Source: Paracoccaceae bacterium | GTDB taxonomy: Bacteria > Pseudomonadota > Alphaproteobacteria > Rhodobacterales > Rhodobacteraceae | Assembly: GCA_028875855.1 (NCBI GenBank) | Contig: JAGWVA010000011.1 | Coordinates: 1-64,000 of the forward strand | DNA: 64,000 nt | Reading direction: 5' to 3' | Made by a program: the position numbers and the translations under genes | In this document: in pieces, positions 1 through 7,386 of the stretch | Layout: each line of letters starts with the position of its first letter | Numbering within the stretch: the first letter of the stretch is position 1 | Notes under the pieces: model-generated | Told to the model about the DNA's origin: nothing | Seen by the model: only the letters and a program-made list of their open reading frames with translations | Databases searched by the model: none

Positions 1-127
1 AGCCGATCTTCGCGGAAATCGACATGACTGCCTGCCAGCGCGATCCATGCTGACCCTCATTGTCGAGGACCAGCCGCACCGCACGCTCGCGCACTTCGGG
101 GGAAAACTTGTTCGTCGTCTTGCTCAT
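1..127 (-). CDS. IS3-family transposase OrfA, N-terminal fragment
   Basis: The first 42 residues are visible, starting [20 protein letters not shown] and continuing with the [10 protein letters not shown] segment. This is the characteristic opening of OrfA of a widespread IS3 subgroup, a helix-turn-helix protein that binds the element's ends. The ATG lies at 125-127 and the frame is open to the window edge, so the gene is cut by the window and not necessarily broken. The GAGGATGGAG just upstream could serve as ribosome binding site. The downstream OrfB (DDE recombinase) would be outside the window. Confidence 0.85.
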   Translation of the reverse strand, partial: MSKTTNKFSPEVRERAVRLVLDNEGQHGSRWQAVMSISAKIG

Positions 128-177
128 GATGCTCCATCCTCAGGAGTTGGAGCCTCCGGCAAACCCGGGGCGGTTCA
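1..177 (-). mobile_element. IS3-family element, left end (truncated by the window edge)
   Basis: Reading the minus strand from 177, the sequence begins TGAACCGCCCCGGGTTTGCC, which I take as the terminal repeat. A leader of about 50 nt follows, and then the start of an IS3 OrfA at 127, a layout normal for this family. The other end and OrfB lie outside the window. The boundary at 177 is inferred from the look of the terminus; no target duplication can be checked because the partner end is missing. The element sits against, and partly inside, the 3' end of the neighbouring RgpF-like gene. Confidence 0.6.
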
Positions 178-1327
178 GTGAGAATGGCGGAATATGCCCC
201 CAAGCCTTTTCATAGATGCCCCGCGCCTCCTCGAGGATCTCCGCGCTTCCGTCAATTCGTGCAAGGATGTCAAGCGTGATCTTGCCGCTCTCCTCGTCAA
301 TGCGCAATGGTGACTTCTTCAGGAAACTAAAGCCGCGCTCGGCAATGGCGTACCTTGCCAGCGCATAACTTGCCCCTTGCCGGGCGACCGCCAGAAGGAT
401 CACATTGATCAGGTCCGCCCGCTCCTGCTGAGGCTCAGCTAGAATGCGCTTTATTACGACACTGAGGCGCGGCAGATCGGGGAGCATGAGATTCCGGGCG
501 ATCTCCACAAGCTCGTCGGTTTCTAGTGCGTGCAAATCGCGGTCTAGGTGCGTGATATCGAATGTTGTGCCATGGCTGTAGCCCCGCGCCAGAATCCATT
601 GTGTCAGCCCGATCTCACCGCGCCGCACTGTCTGCTTCTTCTTGTCGGACAGACGCAGGCCTTTCCAGAAGTTCAAAAAACGAGGATCGCATAAGACCGA
701 GCCTATGATGTACAGGCCGAACGAGCCGTAGTGAAAGTTCCTGTGGCTTGACGAATACGTCCAACGCATCTCGCGAAAGGCCGAATTCTTGGGCCACGGA
801 GTCGCAAAATGCGAGGAGGCCCCTACGAAATCTACGCTCATTGCCTCGGCTTCATCCAACCAGTCGCGCGCGCCGGGCAATGGGAACCAAGCCGAGTCGT
901 TAATGAGGACGAGCCGCTCAATCTTGGGAAGTCTCTCTGCGAGGCTCAGAACGCCATCGCGATAGCCACCGAAGTCATAGCCAAAGTTTTTCCGCTCAAT
1001 AAGCGTCCAGCACCTCTCCAGAAGCTCCGTGCGGTTTGCTTTAGACAATGGTAGGTTAGAGACAACGAGTGGCGCATAGCCCTTTGAGCGGAAGTAGTCG
1101 AGCGTGGTGAAATATGACGGTAAAAGTCCCTCGCTCGGAAAGATGACAAATACGACGATGCGTGCCGTCTCGGGCTGGTGGCCTTGGTGCGTGCTAATAT
1201 GAGCTTCTAACGTCCGATCATAGGTGCGGGTCGCGAAGAAATAGTTGTACAGGTCTGCAGGCAGATCTCGTAGGGGCATGCTAAAACGGCGGAGTTCCCG
1301 GCGGATCTTCCAGAGCGGCAAGGTCAT
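140..1327 (-). CDS. RgpF-type rhamnan synthesis F family protein, boxed in by insertion sequences
   Basis: This 395-residue protein resembles the RgpF family (rhamnose-glucan polysaccharide synthesis), best shown by the segment NFGYDFGGYRDG near residue 115. It aligns along its length with the second RgpF-like protein at 1873-2946 (YGYDFGGYREG, the NDSxWFP segment and the paired WKxxRELRR start), so the two are paralogues. The start at 1327 (MTLPLWKIRREL) was chosen because it aligns with the paralogue; a longer reading would run into IS3 terminal DNA that ends only 13 nt upstream. The last ten or so residues (from NRPGFAGG) appear to be encoded by the IS3 left end at 140-177, so the native C-terminus is lost. 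A role in surface polysaccharide is inferred from the family. The gene may lack its own promoter, and whether it is functional is open. Confidence 0.65.
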   Translation of the reverse strand: MTLPLWKIRRELRRFSMPLRDLPADLYNYFFATRTYDRTLEAHISTHQGHQPETARIVVFVIFPSEGLLPSYFTTLDYFRSKGYAPLVVSNLPLSKANRTELLERCWTLIERKNFGYDFGGYRDGVLSLAERLPKIERLVLINDSAWFPLPGARDWLDEAEAMSVDFVGASSHFATPWPKNSAFREMRWTYSSSHRNFHYGSFGLYIIGSVLCDPRFLNFWKGLRLSDKKKQTVRRGEIGLTQWILARGYSHGTTFDITHLDRDLHALETDELVEIARNLMLPDLPRLSVVIKRILAEPQQERADLINVILLAVARQGASYALARYAIAERGFSFLKKSPLRIDEESGKITLDILARIDGSAEILEEARGIYEKAWGHIPPFSLNRPGFAGGSNS

Positions 1328-1340
1328 GAGCGCGTCTCTT

Positions 1341-1498
1341 TGAGGTGGCTCGGTTGATCTGAACAGGTTCGGGGCGTTCTGTAAGTGGTTTTCCACCTCG
1401 AGTTATGCCCCCACCGCTTCGGGCATCGGCTGGTTGTAGTAGGCCTGATCGGGGGTTCTCCCGTCAAGCGATGTATGCGGGCGAGCGCTGTTATAGAA
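1341..1498 (-). mobile_element. IS3-family remnant: OrfB C-terminus and right end
   Basis: On the minus strand, 1498 to 1403 encodes about 31 residues (FYNSARPHTSLDGRTPDQAY and so on) ending in TAA. This matches the conserved tail of IS3 OrfB integrases (YN..RPH.SL...TP). The DNA then runs to a terminus reading CTGAACAG / CGAGCCACCTCA at 1341 on the opposite sense, typical of IS3 ends. The integrase core is missing because the homology stops at 1498, where IS110 sequence begins. It is a decayed scar and differs from the element at 1-177, whose end sequence is unlike this one. Confidence 0.7.
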
Positions 1499-1499
1499 G

Positions 1500-1811
1500 C
1501 CAGGTGTTTGATCCGACCGGGCTGCTGTCGCGGCTGGAGAGGCTTCGGCATCTTGGGACTGACCGCATGGTTCTGTGCTTTGGAGCGGGGCACGATGGGT
1601 TCTGGCTGGCACGTTTCCTGCTCCGCGATGGAATCGATGTCCGCGTTCTGGATCCCGCTTCCCTTCAAGTGAACAGACGGGCGCGGCGGGTAAAGGCGGA
1701 TCGGATCGATGTCCTGTCGTGTTGAACGCTCTCGTGGCCGTTGACCGGGGAGACCGCCATGTCTGCTCCGCCATCCGGGTTCTAAGCATCGAGGAGGAGG
1801 ATGCCCGATGA
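1500..1811 (+). pseudogene. IS110-family transposase fragment, frameshifted
   Basis: The plus strand encodes AGHDGFWLARFLLRDGIDVR, then NRRARRVKADRIDV. These belong to the N-terminal DEDD-type domain of IS110 transposases (the KxDRxD signature is clear). The frame closes at about 1725, but homology resumes one frame over as LNALVAVDRGDRHVCSAIRV and EEEDAR before another stop at 1811. A single-base deletion near 1719-1722 explains this. The catalytic C-terminal half is absent. The fragment abuts the IS3 tail directly, so one element probably landed in the other and both decayed. Confidence 0.7.
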
Positions 1812-1872
1812 CCTGCCCCCCATGGGCCCCTCGTTCATAGCGAGTGTCTGCGTGCCAACGGCGTGGCCGCCC

Positions 1873-2946
1873 TCATCCCCCGTCCCATCCGCCGATCTCG
1901 TCGCGGAACACCGCCAGCATCCTTGCGTCGTAGCCGCGGTCCCGGATTTCCTGGCGCTGGATCTGGTAGATCAGCTGCCTGTCCTTCTTCAACAGCGACG
2001 ATCGAAGCGCCCCGAACAGGATGTGGGGATGCGCGATCATGTGGTAGTTCCGGAACCGCCCCGCGTCGATCAGCGCCTCGATGCGGCTGCGCCAGTCGGG
2101 AGCGCCGGGATCGTCGATGAGCGGCCTGAGGTCCTTTTCCAGCCGCGTTTCGACCCGGACCTGATAGCGGATCACGTCCAGCAGCTCTGCATCGCCAAGG
2201 GACCGCATCGCCGCCCGCATCGCCTGCGCGTCGAAGGCCTGACCGACCGAAAAGCCACGGTCGCGGAACCAGCCGGTCAGGCGCGTCTCGCATTGGCGCA
2301 CCACGGCGTGCTTGTTGTTCGTCATCAGCAGCCCGCGCCAGTAACGCTCGAATTCGGGCGATGCGACGAGCCGGCCCCCGAAGCGGTAGAAGTAGGACTG
2401 CAGATGCGTCTGCCGGTGCTTGCGCCCATGCGCGTTCAGGAAGATGCCGAACAGATCGTGTTCGTCCGCCATGCATCGGGCCAGCAGGTCGCTGTCGGGC
2501 CAGATCGGGAACCAGACGCTGTCGTTCTTCAGGATCAGGCTTTCGGGCCGCAGACCCCGTTCGAGCAGGCACAGGATGCCTTCGCGGTATCCGCCGAAGT
2601 CATAGCCGTAGTTCGGCCGCTCGATCACCATGAGGCTGCGGGCAAGAAGGGCGTCGCGGTCCTGCGGCGCGAGCGGCAGGTTCGACACGACGACGGGCGA
2701 GAAACCCGACGCGACGAAATGGTCAAGCTCGGCAAGGAAGGTGGGCAGAATGCCCCTGGGCTGGAAGCAGAGCGTGACGGCGATGCGGTCGCGCACCGGC
2801 TGGGCGCCGTCATGCACCTTGACGAGCCGCGCCCGGCGGCGGTCGTAGAGGCGGCGCAACAGCCCGCCAAAGAGGATCCAGTGCCATTGCAGCAGCTGCA
2901 TCTTCAGGCGCCTGAGTTCGCGCTTTGCCTTCCAGGTGGGGATCAT
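1873..2946 (-). CDS. RgpF-type rhamnan synthesis F family protein, intact copy
   Basis: This 357-residue member of the RgpF family carries YGYDFGGYREG near residue 110, followed by a LKNDSVWFPI segment. It is a likely cytosolic or membrane-associated enzyme in rhamnose-containing or related surface glycan synthesis; the exact reaction is not known from sequence. The start at 2946 (MIPTWKAKRELRR) aligns with the first copy. An upstream ATG at 3015 would add 23 basic, low-complexity residues and is less likely. No strong ribosome binding site precedes either start. IS110 and IS3 scars separate it from the paralogue at 140-1327, consistent with duplication or a shared polysaccharide locus broken up by insertion sequences. 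Confidence 0.7.
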   Translation of the reverse strand: MIPTWKAKRELRRLKMQLLQWHWILFGGLLRRLYDRRRARLVKVHDGAQPVRDRIAVTLCFQPRGILPTFLAELDHFVASGFSPVVVSNLPLAPQDRDALLARSLMVIERPNYGYDFGGYREGILCLLERGLRPESLILKNDSVWFPIWPDSDLLARCMADEHDLFGIFLNAHGRKHRQTHLQSYFYRFGGRLVASPEFERYWRGLLMTNNKHAVVRQCETRLTGWFRDRGFSVGQAFDAQAMRAAMRSLGDAELLDVIRYQVRVETRLEKDLRPLIDDPGAPDWRSRIEALIDAGRFRNYHMIAHPHILFGALRSSLLKKDRQLIYQIQRQEIRDRGYDARMLAVFRDEIGGWDGG

Positions 2947-3221
2947 GGTCCGGTTCTGATCTCGGCCGTCACGTCCAGGGCGGCGCGTCGGGTCGCCATG
3001 CCCGGTCAGCACCATTCTTGGCCGCGACGGCTATGTTCCTGACATTGCCTGCGTCGGGCCTTAACAGATCGGCGCGGATTTGTGCAATCAGATCGGCGCA
3101 TGGACGGCCAGACCCGGCTCTTGAAGCGCGCGCATGGCCCTGTGCGTTCCAGCCGTCCGCGTTGTCTGGCCTTCGCCTTTGCCCCGCGCTATGTCAGCGC
3201 CGGGACAGTCGGGAGAGGGAA

Positions 3222-4040
3222 ATGCCGGCAATTGCAACGTTGCTGCCCATGGCGGCGCTTCTGGTGGTGATCGGTGGTCTGGCCGGCGTTCTTGCCGGGC
3301 TTCTGGGCGTGGGCGGCGGCATCGTTCTCGTGCCCGCCTTCTTCTATGCCTTCACCTACCTTGGATATGGCGGGCCGCATCTGATGCAGGTCTGCGTGGC
3401 GACGTCGCTTGCCACGATCATCGTGACCTCGGTCCGCTCGGTGCTGGCGCATAACCGCAAGGGCGCGGTTGACTGGGATATCCTGAGGGGCTTTGCGCCC
3501 GGCATCGTGGTCGGGTCGATCCTTGCCTCGTTCGTGGTGGCGCATCTGCGCACCTCGACCCTGCAAATCATCTTCGGCTGTCTGGCGCTGGTGGTGGCCT
3601 GCTACCTTGGCCTCGGGCGCAGCGAATGGCGGCTGGGCAAGGAGATGCCGAAGGGGCCGCTGCGCGTGATCCTCTCGCCGCTGGTGGGCTTTCTGTCGGT
3701 GCTGATGGGGATCGGCGGCGGGTCGTTCGGCGTGCCGTTGATGACGCTTTTCAACACGCCCATTCACCGGGCGGTGGCGACGGCGGCGGGCTTCGGCGTG
3801 CTGATCGCCGTGCCCTCGGGGATCAGCTTCCTGCTGACCGCCATCCCGGATTCCCCGCCGCTCAGCATCGGTCTGGTGAATATCCCTGCCTTCCTGCTCA
3901 TCATCGCGATGACGCTGACGACGGCCCCGGTGGGCGTGAAGCTGGCCCATGCGATGGACCCCAAGCCGCTGCGGCGGGTCTTCGCGGCCTTTCTCGCCGT
4001 TGTCGCGCTGAACATGCTGCGCAAGGCGTCCGGGTTGTGA
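3222..4040 (+). CDS. TauE/SafE (TSUP) family membrane permease
   Basis: This 272-residue integral membrane protein has about eight hydrophobic segments. The start MPAIATLLPMAALLVVIGGL is preceded by GGGAGAGGGA. Two copies of the family's glycine-rich motif are visible, GLLGVGGGIVLVP near residues 30-42 and MGIGGGSFGVPLM near 165-177, marking the internal duplication typical of TSUP proteins. Members export sulfite or sulfoacetate or import small sulfur and organic anions; the substrate here cannot be told. The next gene starts with a GTG overlapping its stop (GTGA), so the two were probably co-translated. Confidence 0.85.
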   Translation: MPAIATLLPMAALLVVIGGLAGVLAGLLGVGGGIVLVPAFFYAFTYLGYGGPHLMQVCVATSLATIIVTSVRSVLAHNRKGAVDWDILRGFAPGIVVGSILASFVVAHLRTSTLQIIFGCLALVVACYLGLGRSEWRLGKEMPKGPLRVILSPLVGFLSVLMGIGGGSFGVPLMTLFNTPIHRAVATAAGFGVLIAVPSGISFLLTAIPDSPPLSIGLVNIPAFLLIIAMTLTTAPVGVKLAHAMDPKPLRRVFAAFLAVVALNMLRKASGL

Positions 4041-4825
4041 CAGAGGCATACTTCACCCGTGGATGGACCCGGTTCGGGGCCGATGCGCGGGTGAAGGACT
4101 GGCTTGCCGCGGCGCGACCCGTGGCGCGGCAGGTGCTGGACGATCCGGCGGCGGCGCTCGGGTGGCGTTGCGGCGGCACGTGGTTCGCCGGTGTGGACGC
4201 CCTTCCCAACGACGCCGAGGGGCGCATCGGGGATGGCCCGCCGCTGGCAGGGGCCGCGGTCGATTTCATCCGCGAGACGCTGGGCCTTGCGCCGCTCTGG
4301 CATGCCGGGCAGCTCTCGGTGACGCGGCCGGGCTATCCGCAGCCCTGGGACGGGGAGGGCGAGGCCGCCTTTCGCTTTCGCCAGCGCCGGGACGCGGCCC
4401 ATGTGGACGGGGTGCTGCCGATCGGATCGGCGCGGCGGCGGATGATCCGGGAACCCCACGCCTTCATCCTTGGCCTGCCGGTGACCGAGGCGGCGGCGGA
4501 TGCCGCCCCGCTCGTCGTCTGGGAGGGCAGCCACGATATCCTGCGCCGTGCCTTCCGGGCGGCGCTCTAGGGCCATCCGCCCGGGCTTTGGCCCGATGTG
4601 GACGTGACCGAGATCTATGCAAGCGCCCGCCGCGAGGTCTTCGAGACCTGCCCCCGCGTCGCCCTTCCTGCCGCGCCGGGGGAGGCGATCCTGCTGCACC
4701 GTCTGACGCTGCACGGCGTGGCCCCCTGGGCCGAGGGTGCGACGGCTGATCCGATGGGCCGCGCCATCGCCTATTTCCGCCCCGAGATGCCGGGCGGGAT
4801 CGCGGCCTGGCTGGAAAGCCCCTAG
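4037..4825 (+). pseudogene. PhyH-like 2OG-Fe(II) dioxygenase gene interrupted by an amber codon
   Basis: The frame starts at GTG 4037, overlapping the permease stop, and reads 177 codons to TAG at 4568-4570. It then continues in the same frame for a further 84 codons to a normal stop at 4825. Both halves belong to one protein: the first has the HVDG iron-binding pair (near residue 120) and the second the distal histidine in LLHRLTLHGVAPW, plus the usual YFRPE.PGG.AAWL end. A full-length product would be 262 residues, a normal size for phytanoyl-CoA-dioxygenase-like proteins. Truncation at residue 177 removes the third iron ligand, so the short product should be inactive. A single substitution (or a sequencing error) explains it. 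No indel is needed. Confidence 0.75.
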
Positions 4826-4905
4826 CGCGGGAATGCCAGCAGAACGCTGTCGCCGAGAGGCGACGGCGTTGGTCGATCAAGGAACAGGGCGGTCACAGAC
4901 CGTGG

Positions 4906-5139
4906 TCAGGCGCGATCCATCCGGGCCGCGCGGCCGCCGCGGCGCTTTTGCAGCAGACCGGCCCGGGCGGGCAGGGCGGACATGACCTCGCGCCGCGCTT
5001 CGGGCGTCATGCGGGACCATTGCGCGATCTCGTCCAGCGAGCGGTGGCAGCCCACACAGATGCGCGCGTCGGGATGGACCACGCAGACCTTCACGCAGGG
5101 GCTCTCGATCTCTTCGCGTTTCCAGACGTCGTCCTTCAC
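4906..5139 (-). CDS. DUF1289 domain protein
   Basis: A small 77-residue protein containing IESPCVKVC and ICVGCHRSLDEIAQW, the paired cysteine motifs (CxxxC...CxxC) that define DUF1289 and probably bind a metal. The start chosen is GTG at 5139 (VKDDVWKREEIESPC), which overlaps the ruvX stop by 4 bp and has GGAAGG in front. An ATG five codons upstream at 5154 is possible but would overlap ruvX further. The gene is translationally coupled to ruvX and ccmI, an arrangement often seen in Rhodobacteraceae. Its biochemical role is unknown. Confidence 0.85.
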   Translation of the reverse strand: MKDDVWKREEIESPCVKVCVVHPDARICVGCHRSLDEIAQWSRMTPEARREVMSALPARAGLLQKRRGGRAARMDRA

Positions 5140-5621
5140 TCGCCACCTTCCCATCGCATGTGCTGCATCCGGTCCAGCACGCCTTGCAAGATATAGCCTG
5201 CCGCCACCGCGTCGATCACCTCTTTGCGACGTTTGCGCGACGTATCCGCCTCCAACAGTGCCCTTTCTGCCGCAACGGTGGACAGCCGCTCGTCCCAGAA
5301 GCCGATCGGCAGATCGGTGAGGCGCATGAGATTGCGGGCAAAGGCGCGGGTGGACTGGGCGCGGGGGCCTTCCGAGCCATCCATGTTGCGCGGCAGGCCG
5401 AGGATCAGGCCCGAGACCTCGCGCGCCGCCACGATCTTCAAGAGCGCCGCCGCATCGTCGGTGAACTTTGTCCGGCGGATCACTTCGGCCGGTGTCGCAA
5501 CCGACCGCAGCCGGTCCGAGATCGCGACGCCGATCGTCTTGGTGCCAAGGTCGAGCCCGGCAAGCGCGCCGATGGGGGGCACGGCGCGCACGAAATCCTC
5601 GACCGCCTCGAAGATGCTCAT
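5136..5621 (-). CDS. ruvX: RuvX/YqgF, Holliday junction resolvase-like RNase H-fold nuclease
   Basis: A 161-residue YqgF protein. Near residue 22 the GLDLGTKTIGVAISD strand carries the first catalytic aspartate, ILGLPRNMDGSEG is the conserved middle segment, and FWDERLSTVAAERAL holds the acidic residue and helix typical of the family. The family is linked to pre-16S rRNA 5' end processing and to Holliday junction resolution. The start MSIFEAV lies 13 nt beyond the ccmI stop, and the end overlaps the DUF1289 start by 4 bp, giving a tight three-gene unit. Confidence 0.92.
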   Translation of the reverse strand: MSIFEAVEDFVRAVPPIGALAGLDLGTKTIGVAISDRLRSVATPAEVIRRTKFTDDAAALLKIVAAREVSGLILGLPRNMDGSEGPRAQSTRAFARNLMRLTDLPIGFWDERLSTVAAERALLEADTSRKRRKEVIDAVAAGYILQGVLDRMQHMRWEGGE

Positions 5622-5634
5622 GCCTGTCCCGCCG

Positions 5635-7146
5635 TCACTTGGCCACGCCCGCGGCCACCGCCGCCTCGCGCACGGGGGCCAGCGCGGTCGCATTCCCGCC
5701 AAAGGCTTCCTGTGCCTTCTGCCACATGGCGCGGGCGTTGTCGGTCTGGCCCAGCACGCCATAGGCCTTGATGAGCTGCGCCCATTCCGCCGCCGTGCCG
5801 CCCTGCGTCTTGAGCTTGTCGGCAAGGCGCGAGACCATCCCCTCGATCATCGCCTGCCGGTCGGTCGCCGACATCTGGCCCGCCGCCTGCATCTGTTCGG
5901 CCGTCGGACCCTTGAGCGCGGGCGCGGCGGGGGCGGCCATCGCCGCCCGGATCTCGGCAAGATCGTTGGGAGAGCTGGCATAGGCGGCTTCCGCCTTGGC
6001 AAGCGCTGCTTTCTGCTTGTCGCCTTCGCCCAGCACGCCATAGGCCCGGATCAGCCGCGCCCATTCCGCGGCGCTGCCGCCCTTGGCATCCAGCCGCGAG
6101 GCCAGCCCCTCGACCATGCCGCGGATCATCTGCTGACGCTGGGCCGGGCTCATCTGCGCCGCCGCCGCCATCGCGCCGGCATCGGGGCCGGGCTGGTCCG
6201 CCGCGGGGGGAAGCTGGAAGTTGATGCCCGCGGCCTGCGCCACGGCCTCGATCTGCGCACGGATCGGCGCGACCCAGGGTGCATTCTGCGGACCCTTCTC
6301 CAGCAGAGGTTCCCAAAGCTGGAAGGTGAGATCCGGCCGCCCGGTCTGCGCGAACATCAGGCCGGTGTAATAGCGCGCCGTTCCGTTGTTCGGGTCAAGC
6401 TTCAGCGCGATCGACAGCGGCTTGTCGGCCTGCGGCGAGACATAGCCCCCTGCCGCAAGGATCATCAGGCCGGCCTGCACCGCATAGTCCTGCGCGGTGG
6501 CCTTGTCGCCTTCAAGCGCCACGACCTTTTCCTGCGCGCGCCAGGCAACGTCGTAATTGCCCAACTCAGCCTCGTTGCGGGCCAGAAGCTGCTGGCCGGT
6601 CAGGTCGTCGGGGCGCTTGGCCACGGCGGTGCGCAGCTTGGCGATGAGGTCCACGAGTTTCGGATCGGCCTTGGGCGCGGGGGCTTTCGGCATCTTTGCC
6701 TCGGCCTCGGTCTGCGAGATGCGGCTGTCGCGCGCCTTCTTGGCCAGCGCGAGGCGTTCGGCCACGGGAAGGTCGGGATAGCCCGGCGCGCCGATCCGGT
6801 CGTAAAGCCAGACCGATCCGGCCAGAACCGCGACGATGCCAAGGATCGCCGCACGCGTGACGGCGCGGGGCGCACGGGCGGGGCCTGCCGCTGTCTCGGC
6901 GCTCAGCGCGCGGTCGGCCTCGAGCACGCGGCGTCCGACTTCGGCCCGCAGCCGCCCGGCGTCTTCTTCCGTGATCGTGCCGCGGGCAAGGTCGCGGTCC
7001 ACGTCCTTCAACTGGTCGCGATACACCTGCAGGTCATGCGCCGCCGTCGGGTCCACCCCGCGCTTGCCCCTGAGCGCAAGGATCATCAGCGCGGCCACCG
7101 CCACGATCATGCCCCCGGCGGCGATCCAGAACTGCCAGTTTCCCAT
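5635..7146 (-). CDS. ccmI: Cytochrome c biogenesis protein CcmI
   Basis: A 503-residue inner-membrane protein. It has an N-terminal membrane span (about residues 5-24), a cytoplasmic loop with KDVDRDLARGTITEED (the conserved CcmI loop), a second span near 97-113, and a long periplasmic part with TPR motifs. CcmI holds apocytochrome c for the CcmF/H heme ligase. The periplasmic part contains two copies of a segment of about 55 residues (MIRGMVEGLASRLDAKGGSA and MIEGMVSRLADKLKTQGGTA), an evident internal duplication. AAGGAGA precedes the ATG at 7146. The gene heads the ccmI-ruvX-DUF1289 unit and is divergent from soxB. Confidence 0.93.
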   Translation of the reverse strand: MGNWQFWIAAGGMIVAVAALMILALRGKRGVDPTAAHDLQVYRDQLKDVDRDLARGTITEEDAGRLRAEVGRRVLEADRALSAETAAGPARAPRAVTRAAILGIVAVLAGSVWLYDRIGAPGYPDLPVAERLALAKKARDSRISQTEAEAKMPKAPAPKADPKLVDLIAKLRTAVAKRPDDLTGQQLLARNEAELGNYDVAWRAQEKVVALEGDKATAQDYAVQAGLMILAAGGYVSPQADKPLSIALKLDPNNGTARYYTGLMFAQTGRPDLTFQLWEPLLEKGPQNAPWVAPIRAQIEAVAQAAGINFQLPPAADQPGPDAGAMAAAAQMSPAQRQQMIRGMVEGLASRLDAKGGSAAEWARLIRAYGVLGEGDKQKAALAKAEAAYASSPNDLAEIRAAMAAPAAPALKGPTAEQMQAAGQMSATDRQAMIEGMVSRLADKLKTQGGTAAEWAQLIKAYGVLGQTDNARAMWQKAQEAFGGNATALAPVREAAVAAGVAK

Positions 7147-7386
7147 CGGTGTCTCCTTTGATCCCGATGTAAGGGCAATCGCGCTGGCACAAAAGGCCCA
7201 TTTGGCCGCAGCCGGCCCCACGTCCGCCCGGCTGACGCGGTCGTGTGCGACCTGTGCGCACTGCGTCGCAGGGCGATGTCGCATTTTTCCCCGATTGTGC
7301 CGCTCACGGCCACGGATGTATGACCGCGCTGTTCCAGAACCGCCGAAGGGGCTGCGACCGGCTCCACCCACGGGAATCGACCGCCG

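Noticed and set aside
3065-3099. CAGATCGGCGC direct repeat between the RgpF gene and the TSUP permease
   Set aside because: Only two 11-bp copies, no palindrome or other signal; chance is likely in GC-rich DNA.
4568-4570. Possible amber recoding (pyrrolysine-like) in the dioxygenase gene
   Set aside because: Amber recoding is not expected in this lineage, no suppressor tRNA is in the window, and a single mutation or read error is a simpler cause.
7158-7171. TTGATCCCGATGTA resembling an FNR box just upstream of ccmI
   Set aside because: The right half matches only 3 of 5 consensus positions, and it would lie within about 12 nt of the ccmI start codon, overlapping its ribosome binding site.
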